Part shown: one piece after another, positions 46,921 to 58,136 of the stretch
How positions within the stretch are numbered: position 1 is the stretch's first letter
Layout of the letters: every line of letters starts with the position of its first letter
Source of the DNA: Miscanthus floridulus
Lineage: Eukaryota; Streptophyta; Magnoliopsida; Poales; Poaceae
Length of the DNA: 64,000 nucleotides
NCBI RefSeq assembly: GCF_019320115.1
Contig: NC_089588.1
Location: 121,585,033 to 121,649,032, forward strand
Direction: 5' to 3'
Made by a program: the position numbers and the translations under genes
Notes under the pieces: model-generated
What the model was told of the DNA's origin: nothing
Seen by the model: only the letters and a program-made list of their open reading frames with translations
Database searches by the model: none

Positions 46921-47897
46921 TGTCGGTGTTTTTGTAAACCGGACTAGTAAATTTATACGATTGCCGCGCCGCTCTAGGAAGATGATGGTAGCATCCAAAA
47001 GACACGACGATTTATAGTGGTTCAGACCAGAGTCCTATGTCCAGTCTCGGAGATGATCGAGTGCATGTTCCTCGCTTAAATACTCTGAAGTTCTTACAAT
47101 GGGGGTGCAAGAATGGTGAAAAAGGTAGGAGACCTAAAACTAGGAGACGGGCTGCCCGAAGAGACGCTTCAGGAGCCCTACTACGTGGAGAATGAGTAAA
47201 ATGGTAGAGGATGGATGGAAGATGGTGCCCTTGCTGACCTTATATAGAATTTGGGGCCAGGGCTTGTACAAAGCAGTAGATTCTCCCGACCGAAGGGTCA
47301 TGAGCCTGAGGCAGGTCCTAGCTAACTTGGCATGCAAGCTACGCCATCTTGTGGAGCACGTCTGGGCGTGGTTGTCGTCATAGTCTCGTGGCTCTCATCG
47401 GTCTGGGCATCCTCTAAGTCAAGGCCTTCATCGTGGATCCCATCCCATAGTGGGTGGAGTCATACGTGTGTCTTATTGAGCCATATTTGGCCGGTGGGTG
47501 CTGTTCCAACCATCACCGCCTTGGGCGGTGTTGTCTTGTCTGAGTTGCATGGTGCAGAGGCGGCGTCTGACCGGACCAAGGTGACTGTTGTCCCCTCAAT
47601 CCTTGCGGGGTAAGTGCGGTGCACTTATCCTTGTCATGGTAGGCACGCTTGGCTGGGCTCGACCTCTTCCCGTTCTTATCGAGGGTCAGGATGGTGAAAA
47701 AGTCATGAGTCTTCATTCGTAGTGTGGCGAAGATAGAAGGAAGGGGTCATGGCTGACCCTAGCCTTGGCGTCCAACCTGGTTTGCTGAGCTCAACTGGAC
47801 CTTGGTCATTTGGGCCTTCGCTAGCGGACATGTCATGGGTCGCTCAGCCTGCTAACTAATCGGTGCCTTGAGACACCCCGGGGTTATAACCCCGACA
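46921..47897 (+). repeat. Candidate LTR, TGTCGG...CCGACA
   Basis: 977 bp with 6-bp inverted ends TGTCGG and CCGACA. No second copy is visible in the window, so the borders rest on the terminal motif only. No clear primer-binding site follows. Confidence 0.4.
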
Positions 47898-49102
47898 GTA
47901 GCCCTTGAGCATTTTTGTGATCACGAAGTGGTCGTGAAAGCGTTGTGTTGCGTGCATATCGAATGTGGGTTCATAGTTCATGGCCTGTTTGAGCTTCGTC
48001 GCTTGACCCCTTGTGGGCTGGTGTGTTCAATGCGGTAGGTGGCCGTTATGTCTAGCCTTGTCAGGGTGCCCTAACGACGCTGTACGTGACTGTTGAGCCC
48101 TACCGTGTCAATGTGTCGTGTTTCGAGGGTTATGACCCAGGTGGGGCCGAATGGCCTCGTTGACGCTGTACCGGCCCTGTCTTAGGGAGGGTCTCAATGT
48201 CCCCAACCTCTTGTGGTCATTTGACATTGGTTGTGGCCTCCCGTAGTTTGCCACGCGGCACGGGGGTTTTAGGCTGCTCAGTCCGTTCCTAGCCTATAAA
48301 TGGAGATCCTTCCGTCGTTTGAGGCACTCATGGCTATAACTACAAATCGCTCTCTACTTTTCTACTGGGAGAGTGAGGTAATGGGAGAGAGAAGTTCGGG
48401 GAAAGCCATGTGGCTCCCGTCATATGTCCCTCTAGGGGTCATTTGCGGTGGTCGGAGCTAGCATCGCCTCTTCAATAACCGATGCTAGAAGGGGACTTGC
48501 GAGTGGGGAAGGATTGAGGTAGTGTTCAGGCCAACCATAGGCCCTCATGATTCTTGCACACCCCCAAACCCGTAGGTTTGGGTTCGTAAAAACACGAGCA
48601 CCAAGGACCACAACCAACTCCTCCTAGAGTCTGCAGGCTGCCCTTGGGGGCTACCTGAGGTTCGGGGGAGGCCTTGCCATCCCTCGGTGTCTCCATCATG
48701 CCTTCCGAAGCATGATGGTGGTGGCCTATGGGCTTGGTCCCGCCCCTGTCCTTTCCTCCCCCGCCTTTCCACCCTAGAGGTTGTAGTGCTACAAGAAGGG
48801 AGGCAAAGTGATTTCTCATCTTCTTCCTTCCACACTTGTAGTCTAGGGACCCCGATGTCGCTGCCTAGGTGGCAGCACCGTGGCTCAGTACCTTTTCAAG
48901 TGGATCGACCACTCTTGTACTTCTAGGGATTTAAGCGAAAAGAACGCTCTTTTCTGTATGCTTTGATTTCCTTTTGTGCCTGTCGTGAGCCCCTAGGTTG
49001 TGGGATCGGGGTCACGGCCTTCAGCATGATGCGAGGGAACGTATCCTCGACCTCTTTTAGCATGTTCATGAGATTTTCTACAATCGTGCGTTGGCTCGTG
49101 GG

Positions 49103-52100
49103 TGTAACACCCCTGGTGTTACGAGCCCATTTAGCACCACGATTTAGGCCTAAGTAAAAATTTCTGAAACGAGTTTATCGGGTTTTTAATTTAAAACATA
49201 ATAGAGGCGATAAGCGAATTCTGTGTAACTTAGTTTCGTGGACTCAAATAAACACTCAAGTTAAACCACACCGTGCGTAGAAATATTTAGGAGTGTCGAA
49301 CGACGATTCTGGCAAATGGTTTGTTCTATTAGATTAAGCATAAAAAGCAACATTTATAAATAAAATAAAATCCAGTAATAAATAGAACGATATATATACA
49401 TATACATACTTACGGGTTTATTTTGATAAGTATGAACTAGCGAGAGAGAGAACGCAGCAGTTTCATTTATTTTCCTAGCGTACAACGTACTCGTTGCATG
49501 GCAAGTATTCACTATCTCGTTCTCGTTGTGGCTCTGCATTTCTTTGCATTGCAAAGCCTCCCATCGAATCGCATCTGAACTAATCCACTACGTTGGGCGT
49601 CCAAATTAGGTGCACGTGGTTTTGCCCCTGCCCTAACCATGTCTTTCACGTTCTATGCGCGTGCAGCTGACGGCCACGCTACGCCTTATCGCTCTGCCTC
49701 CGTTGTCTTATCGCGCTACGTTCGGCCAAATCCTTCTCTGTTTACCAACCGGGCCACATGGTCGTGGTCGTTGTCGGTCAGTCTACTCTGCCTTCACCTA
49801 CCGAGCTCGCTTGTGTCACTGCATGCAGTGCCTGCTTGTGCACTCTCTCTTCTCTCTCTCTGTCTTTTCGCTGCACTGCTTTGCCTCTGTCCGCTTCCTA
49901 CCTTTGTCAACGCCTCTGTTTGTCTGCCTCTGCTCCTCTGATCCCCTTTTCCTTCTACCATGCATGCCGCTGAAGGATTGAGACGTAATAAACGATACAA
50001 TAAATTGATGGTGCTTGCATGGAGTAGTACGTGTGCTGGATGCATGTGCTCAGAGATAGCGTCTCATCTTTGCATGCCTAATTCCTGTCCACTATCCTGC
50101 CATCTTTACAGCAGCCTGCTGTGGTGCAGCTCATTTTTACCTCACCATCCTTGCCTCTGCCGTGCCCACATCCTTCTGCTCCCTCTCCCGCACTTCTTCT
50201 TCTTGTGCACGCCGAGGTTAAAAGTTGCAGCGCCGCTGCGCACCGAAGTCGTCGTGCCACGTCTTCTGCCCGCCGTCGCGAACCCCATGGCCCTGCGCAC
50301 ACGCAGCGTGCCCCGCTGCCACCCGAGCAGCACCCCTCCACCTCCCTTGTTTCCCCGTTTCTTCCCCACGCCCGTCTCTGTCGGCCGGTGCATTGCCTCC
50401 CCTGCCGCAGGCACGTCCGCTCCAGCGCCGCTATGCGCGCAAGCTTCCCGATCCGTGCCGGGCTTGCTGCTCCACAGCCGTCATAGCTATTGCAGCGCCG
50501 CTCCTTCAGTTTCCCTATGTGCCAGCGCCCATCCTTTTTCCTCCTCCGCTATGGCCGCGTGTGGCTGCTGTGCCCCACCAAGGCCCCGCGTGCCGGAGTC
50601 GCCCTGCCACGCATGGGTGCCCGAGTCCCGCGCCGGAGCCACCGGTGTCCCACGCCATCCCGAAGCCAGCCGCATCCATCGTGCCCGCACTGCCCCGCCA
50701 GTAGCCACCGTGTTCAGCACTTGTCTGCCTCCATGACCCGTGCTAGCTGGACACCGCCGGTGGCGGTTCCCTGTGGCTCCTCCATGCCCGCGCGCCCGAG
50801 CCGCCTCGCCAGCCGTGACCGCACGACTCCGCCACTACCGAGCGCAACCACGACGAGTCCCGCGCCGCGTCTTCACCGGTGGTCCACCGCGCCGTTGCTG
50901 CCGCCGACCGATGCCCCCGTGTAGTGCTCTACTTTGAGAAGGTAAAAAGGGTACGAATCCAAGCCAAAAATTTATACAGGGTTCTTACTGCGAATACGTG
51001 TGCCATAGGAATAGTGCTGATTGTACTGCGGCGTGATTTAGTAGAAGCTCAGGGACCGCTTTGCAAATGTGCCACGCCATTTGCCGCCAAGGCCGGTTTG
51101 CTAGGCCATCCGTGCCTGCGCGCTTGGGCCGGCCTGGCGCCAGCCGCGCCTGGGTCACGCGCGCGTCTGTGGGCCGGCTGATTGGGCCGCTGCCCCGCTC
51201 CCGGTCGTTGGGCCACAGGCCACGTGCCACTTGGGCCGCTGGCCGCGCGCCCCGCCTGGGCCGCCGCATGGGTCCAAGATAGGGCCGCTGTGCCGTTTAG
51301 CCGCCACCGGCCCAAGTGCCCTGTTCTTTGCTTGTTTTGTTTAACATGCTGAAACTTGTAAAATTCGTAGCAAATTATAGAAAAATCATAAAAATGCCAA
51401 ACCAATTTTGTTAGTCTCCTAAAATCATGATCTACCTGTTAGTATATTTTATTCGCATAGTTTGATAATATTCTTGGAAGCTATATAATTAAATTTAAGG
51501 TACTTAATATTGTTAAAAGGAGAACTTGTAGGAATCTCCGTGATAAATCGGTAATAGTGTTAGCTCTAAAATTTTTATAGCAAATTACTAATACTATTAG
51601 CTGCTCACTGTAATTTTTGTAGCTCCGAAATAATTAGTTTGCTAAATATATAATGATGTCCTATTGCAAATAAAGATTAAATTGATAAAATAGAATAAGG
51701 AAACAACTTGGGTTTATATAACTAAAATCATTGTTGGGAAATAACGCCTTATCCGACAACGTGTATATGTAGCCTAAGTACGGTCGTTGTTAGAACTAGT
51801 AGTTAACTCGAGAGGCGTACATCGTATTTTACGAGTCACAATTGCAGTTGATTAATTACATCCTTGCATTGCATCGCATGCATATCATATAGGTATGATG
51901 ATGGATCAACGGATCAATCGAAGGATGATTGAGAATCTAAAGATGGTGTAAGGGTATTCTCTCCAGGAGATGACGCAATGGGTTTTCTATCCAGTTGATG
52001 GAGGATGATCTGGAGATGCAGATACTAACTTTTAATATATATCTTACCTAGGCAAACCTTGGTGCATAACCCCTACTCTTCTGCAGTTAAATTATATTTG

Positions 52101-53563
52101 TGCATTAAGTTTTAAGGAGTTGAATGAAACCCACTTGCATATATATCTTTATCCTATGAGTCTTACTAGTATGACAGGATCGTGTAGAATGCTATGCTAC
52201 AGGACTCCGATAGAAGTCGAGTGATTGCCTGTCACTCGTAGGAAATATATTATTGTATTACTATCACTTGGAAAATAAAATGGTGGAAAGGAAAATGGTG
52301 ACCAGGCAAAGATATGGTTTGGGTATTGGTGGGTGTAAGAGGTTGTGTCATCGTGGACGCGGGGCATGGCTTGGTTACACTGCTTTCTCTGTCTGTGTCG
52401 ATTAAGGACCGGCCCTTGCATAAGACTCTAGGCAAGTCACAGACTTATTATCCCAAGCACATACTTGTGTATGGGCGCTTGGAAGACTTGTTGCTCTCTT
52501 GTCGTGGATCCGACTCTTTCCAGACCGACTGTTAGGGTTTCTTTTTGGTGGAGGAGGTCCTTGCACTGCACTGAGTCTAGGACTCAGGGGTAGGGGCTTA
52601 GAGTCCTAGTTTGGATAGGGACCTGGACCCTAGGACAAGAGAGTGATGGGTTGGTCCTGCTTGTGCCTTGGGTACAAGCGGGGCGTGTGTTTTCGGGGTA
52701 CCTAGCTGGGGGCATTGATTCACGAATCGCCGGATGATCCGGTACGGCTTGTCTGCGGTTTAGCATCGTAGTAAGAACTAAAAGATGAAAGATGGAAGAA
52801 AAGGAAATCTGATTGCTTACCACCTGCTTGAAAGTAGCACAGGTACTTACATAGAATGGTTAGTTAATGAACCAATGCGGCTATTAATAAAAATTGAATA
52901 TAAGGACGCACACTTAGTAATGCTTCCTACAAATGCAATAAACCCACAAGCCAGATAGCCTTGCACATCCTTAAAGTCTTTTCTTTCCTCCTATCAGGTA
53001 AGTCTTGTTGAGTACAATTGAGAACTCAGGGTTTTATTCCCCCTGTTGCAGGTGCCAGGTGGAGGCTAAAGCTGACCTTTGTGTGTGGATACCTCCTGGT
53101 GGGCTCAGCGAGGATTCCTTTACGCTGCGATCGTAGTTGTTATTTATAACTCTCACCAAATGCTTTTACAAATGAAAGTTTCATAATCTTATTGTCGTAG
53201 TTTATATATCAATACTTTATCATGCCATGATTAGATATTCATTTCCACTGTAATTATGATAACATGTTTATATTCCGTTGTCACATTAAATTATTCATAA
53301 CTCTGGTAATATGATTACATTTCGCTATTATAATAATAAATGTTATACTCTGATGTACATGTAAAGTGATGTAAGAAATGGTTAAGAATGATGTAAGCTT
53401 TATTCTCTCATTTGTGATCCTGATGGCAAAAATGTGGATTTTTGGGTTCTCCCCTGGGGTGTGCCCGATGGAACCGAGTAATTTAGTGTTCTCCTTTGGG
53501 TGCTTAGGGTCTAATGGAAGACAAGCACTCCTAGGAGGCATTAGATTAGGCGGTTCTACCACA
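49103..53563 (-). mobile_element. 4.46-kb solo LTR with 5-bp target duplication
   Basis: It starts TGTAACACCCC at 49103 and ends GGTTCTACCACA at 53563, giving TG...CA ends, and is flanked on both sides by GTGGG (49098-49102 and 53564-53568). It contains no gag or pol frame. Very long LTRs of this kind are known from chromovirus-type gypsy elements (Tekay/Del) in grasses. On the minus strand it would begin TGTGGTAGAACC, which I believe is the LTR start in that family; hence the strand. A solo LTR arises by recombination between the two LTRs of a full element. Confidence 0.72.
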
Positions 53564-54679
53564 GTGGGTCTCAGACCTTTTATTTTTTCCATGTGACCAA
53601 GCCATGATCATGCTTTGGGCCCCACATTGCTTTGCGAGGAAGACTCTGCTGTGTTACCCTAGCCGTTTGCCTCGTCGACCTCTCCCGAAGAGGTCATGGA
53701 CCTCTAATGGTTTGTGAGCCTTTGAGGCTAGCCTTAGGTCTTTAGACTTGGAGATGCCAGGAGGAGTTTCGGTCGCAGCTTGGCCATGACCCTTTTAGTG
53801 GGTCGCCGGGACCCCTCCTATTTTCTCGACGTCCCTACCGACCTCGAGAGGTCATGATGCTCTATTATAGGCAAGTTTGGTTTCGCCCCATGTTGGGAGA
53901 GGCATGTCCATCGTAACCACATGGTCAGAGTGGCGTGCCTCATCGGGGTCGATGGGTAATCTGAGTGGGACCCGATATCCTTTCCAATCGATGTGGAGTT
54001 CGATTGTGCCCCTTCAAGAGACACCCCATAAATCATCAGCTGTCAAGCCCTTTGGTCCCTGACCACCTTCGCAACGGCCAGAGGGCAAGATGCCTCCCCC
54101 AGAGGAGGTCAACCCGATCGACCTTAAGCGGATGACTTGGACATAGAGAGAGATGGTCATCTGGCTCCGTACCGCCGATTAGAGCTGCAGGGGCCCATCT
54201 CCTCCCTGCCCCTATCCCTTTTGTGCCCTCGAGCCCTTCTAAGGACTGACCCAAGAGTGGGTTTTCTAAGCACAATGCAGGATCATGGTCATGGTAGGTT
54301 GTTCTGTGCACGATCTCGAGGGGCGGTTGGCCTCCCCGAACATCTCATGGCATAATGGTGCCCACTCACAAGCAGTCATGCACCGTGGAACATGGGCATG
54401 CAAATTGAAATGATATGGAAAGAGTGGGGATGTGTGCAGCTTACTTGGTTCACTCCGCCGCATGGGCAACCGTCGTTCTGCCTCCCCCCCGATCGCTTCA
54501 CCTGCTCTACAGTGTTTTCCAAACGGTTAGTAAATGTGAATGAACGCGTGTGTGCCTTGAATGTCCTTAGTCGCTATAAATACGCTAGGAGAGGTACGGT
54601 GGGGACTCATTCGCTTTGTGTCGCCTATTCCACTACTCCCCCGCTCTTGCTCTTGCACATCCAAAGTTCCTTCTTCACC

Positions 54680-55512
54680 AGCTAGGATGGACCGCGGTAA
54701 ATGACCGTTGGAGGAGTCATCGGATGCAGGCAGGGAGCCACCGCCTCTTCATCCTTGCTTACGTGATCAGGGGTAAGTGCATTCGGATGATGTTCAAGTT
54801 TGAGGGTTCAACCTGCATTGACTGTGTGTGTTTGCATGGCTGCTTCCCATGCTACGTCTAGTGGGGTCACTAGCGTTCCTCATGCCATGACCCCGCCCAT
54901 AAGGGGGTCAAGCTCATCGTTGTCCTCCTCGAATGATCATTGTGAGTTTTGTGAGCTTGCCCGTAGAATGGATGAGGCCCGCTAGCGCTACTCCGACGCC
55001 ATCGGAGAAGCGAGCCAGCTAGAGCGCTACCTTGACACCGTCAGGGTGGCGCTCAAGGCCTCATAGAGGGAGAACACCATGGCGCAGGCGGCAGACACCG
55101 ATGCCTAGGCCCACATCATGGGTAAGGGTGCTTCTTCATCTTGACGTCCTGCTCATTGTGTGCCACTCCTGATCTTCCTCTTATCTTCCTTTGTTCTCAT
55201 CGTCAGTGTTGGAGGAGCAGCTAGCGGCCTCCTACCATGAGGCAGAGGAGGCTCACCTCTGGGAGGTTCTCCTAATGGAGGACCATGAACACATGGTGGT
55301 GGACAGAGTCCAGCAAGGAGCCAGTGTTGCCCTCGCTGCCTTGTAGCTCTGCACCGGCCAAGACTTCCGTCAGGTGGCACCTGGGTTCCCGAACCATTCT
55401 AGGTAGGCGAAGCGGGCAGAGCTGGCCAGCGGCTTTGTCGCCGCCGCGGCCACCGTGTTGGCCACCGTAAATGTGGAGGACATCCTCCACGGTGGTGGCC
55501 AAGGGCCTTAGG
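54680..55512 (+). pseudogene. Coding remnant of the gypsy-like element with amber stops
   Basis: A plus-strand reading with helical, Glu/Ala-rich content (GEASQLERYLDTVRVALK, then AASYHEAEEAHL and DRVQQGASVALAALQ) runs from about 54930 to 55512. It is interrupted by five TAG codons, each one C-to-T step from CAG, and by one apparent splice or frameshift region near 55120-55200. It resembles the uncharacterised helical proteins encoded by some grass gypsy elements. No enzymatic motif is seen. Confidence 0.45.
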
Positions 55513-55927
55513 TTGTATCTAGGGTCCTTTAATGAATAAATTTTTTTAGTTTGTATCTCACACATCTTTTCCATTCGCGTGCTCGTCGATGATCCGATCG
55601 ATTGAATGTCGTAGTCATGTGACCTTGCCTAGGGATTGATCGGCAAAGCTTGGCTTAGTGCGACTCCATTTTCGTGATCGAGGTGTCATGGGGTAGATCT
55701 AGCGGCAGCGTGCCTCCCGTTGCCCCTTTCCTATGGGTCGTGGCGATCTTTCTTCTGGTGAGCATTAGCGCATGGTATGTCGTGGTGTTGCCCCCATGAG
55801 TGGACCGTGTTGACTGGCACGCACTGATCGACATGGGCCACTTGGGGTCACATGTGTCGTCAGAGTGTCGCTTTGACGTGCACGTACTAAGGCATGTTGT
55901 GATCTTTGGGCGGTTGGCTGAGAGTAG

Positions 55928-57496
55928 TGAAAGGATCAAGATGCCCAAGAGGGGGGTGAATTGGGCTAATTCTAAATTTTCTTGCAATAATTAAATCCTA
56001 CGGTTAGCCTAATTAACCCCTTGTGCCTAGAAAAGTATTTCTATTAATCTAATGCACAAAGGACTTGCAACCTATGTTCTAAACTTACTCTAGCATGGCA
56101 ATTCTATGAATGTAAAGACAAGTATTGAATTGCTCAAAGTAAATGCTCAAAGTAATTGCTCAAAGTAAATAGAGAGAGAGAGAGAGGAACGTGGCAATGT
56201 TTTGCTAAGGTATCGGAGAGTCGCCACTCCCCACTAGTCCTCATTGGAGCACCCACGCAAGGGTGTAGCTCCCCCTTGATCCACGCAAGGATCAAGTGCT
56301 CTCTATGGGTTGATTCTTCAACACTCTGTCGCGGTGAATCACCCAAACCGCTCACAACTTGAGTTGGGTCACCCACACGCTCCGCCAGGTGATCACCAAG
56401 CTCCCAATCACCACCAAGCCGTCTAGGTGATGACGATCACCAAGAGTAACAAGCACAAACTCTCACTTGACCACTCAAAGCCTACTGAGAACATTGGATG
56501 CACACTTTGCTACTCTTGATTCACTAATGAGGCTACTCTCTTGGATTCTCAAATCTCAATCACCTCACTAGGACCTTGCTCTTCTTGGCACTCACAAACG
56601 TGTTTCTCAACTATTGGAATGAGCAAAAGTGACTCCACACATGAGTGGAGCTTCTATTTATAAGGCAGCTAGAAAAACAAACTGTTATGAGCCACTGCGG
56701 GGTGACCGGATGCTCCGATCAGTTCAACCCGCACACCAGTGTTTAAGTGTTGACCGGACGCTGGCAGGGTCCGATCACCACTGATTGGACACGTTCGGTC
56801 GCATTAAACCCTCACTAGAACCTTACTGTACTCGATCGGATGCTGGATCCTGAGGGTCGGGTCAGTATTGACCGGACGCGTCTGGTCATAGATTCACTCT
56901 TCTAGAACCTTACTGGAGTCGACCGGACGCTGCCTCTCAGCGTTCGGTCACTTGACCACTCCAGCGTCCGGTCACGCCAGACGCAATCTCCTTGGTCAAA
57001 TGAACTGACTGGACCCTGCGGCCAGCGTCCGATCGCACCGAAGCTAGCGTCCGGTTAGCATTTGACCCTCCATTCACTTCCAACTCTCGATCATATGTGA
57101 ATGAAGTTTGCTCCATTGGATCTTAGGCATATGTAGGAGCTACCTAGTGCTAGTTTTAACAAGTGTGCACCACACCTAACTCACTAGACTCATCTAGGTC
57201 AAGCTACCCATCCATACCCCCCTTAATAGTACGGCCAAAGGAAAAAACAAAGTCCTAAACTACTCTAAGTGTCACTCCAACTCCAATTGACACTTAGAAC
57301 TAGTCATCCTTAACCTTGTCGTCCATCCTTTGAAAATCGAAATGATTTCTATCTTAGGGGCATGACCACCTTGATTGCCCAATTGATCCCCATTACCATG
57401 ACCTAACTTAATTGCCTCTGCAAAACACACGTTAGTCATAGTAATCTTGTATTGTCATTAATCACCAAAATCCAACTAGGGGCCTGGATGCTTTCA
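55928..57496 (-). repeat. 3' LTR of Sirevirus element 2
   Basis: 1,569 bp, TGAAAGGATC...GATGCTTTCA on the plus strand, matching the LTR at 9773-11354 along its length. The CCGGAC/GTCCGG motif cluster is at about 56700-57060. Confidence 0.9.
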
Positions 57497-57510
57497 ATCT
57501 CCCCCTTTTT
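57497..57510 (-). other. Polypurine tract of Sirevirus element 2
   Basis: The minus strand reads AAAAAGGGGGAGAT directly before the LTR's TGAAAG. This is the Sirevirus-type plus-strand primer and fixes the LTR border and orientation. Confidence 0.9.
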
Positions 57511-58136
57511 GGTGATTGATGACAATACCACCTTGAGTATGTGAAAGAGTGAGGATTTTGACATGCTTGGTTCATATAAGCTTTTGTCAATAAGAACAAA
57601 AGAGTTAGGCAAGCTTATATGACCCAAGCCAACACAATGTACTCAAAGGATATGAAGTAAGCATGAGTACAAGTAATAAAGCTCATTTGCATCGGAGTAT
57701 AAACGCGGAAGCAAAGGCAAATGAGCATAACACAAGTGATATGACATATAAAGGAATTCAAAGTAGAGAGCACACATGTCATATATCATAATTACGTAGA
57801 TAACACTATCACATAGATATAATAGTATGCATGAAAGTAAACACACGAATGCATAATAGTAATAGTGTATTACACAAATAAAACTCCAAATGTATATAAT
57901 AGACTAATAGCTAACTAGGCTCTCCCACCCTAAACGTCGCTCCCCCTGAGTCTACATACTCGAACCCTCTCCCCCTTTGGCATCAAACACCAAAACCTAA
58001 GAGTCGGTCGGTGGGGCTACAGCGGATGAGCCGGGCGCTGAGGTACGAGGGGAAGCTGGAACTGGGCGCCATCATCATCTGACCCTGGGCTCTGTACTGA
58101 CTGACCCTCTATGGCTGGAAGCATCGCTGAAGTGGT
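57511..58136 (-). other. Noncoding spacer between env-like ORF and polypurine tract
   Basis: AT-rich, without a convincing frame; typical of the long 3' untranslated region of env-like-bearing Sireviruses. Confidence 0.5.

Larger units (their letters stand above)
46921..55927 (+). mobile_element. Decayed gypsy-like LTR element, interrupted by a solo LTR
   Basis: An LTR-like segment at 46921-47897 begins TGTCGG and ends CCGACA. The following GC-rich internal sequence (47898-49097) resumes after the nested solo LTR at 53569 and carries a coding remnant at 54930-55512. No reverse transcriptase or integrase is present. The right end is cut by Sirevirus 2 at 55928. Assignment to gypsy is from the general look of the LTR and the coding remnant and is not certain. 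Confidence 0.45.

Noticed and set aside
49960..50736. 258-codon ORF inside the solo LTR
   Set aside because: GC-rich, several frames open together, Pro/Ala/Ser composition and no domain; LTRs of this size often contain chance frames.
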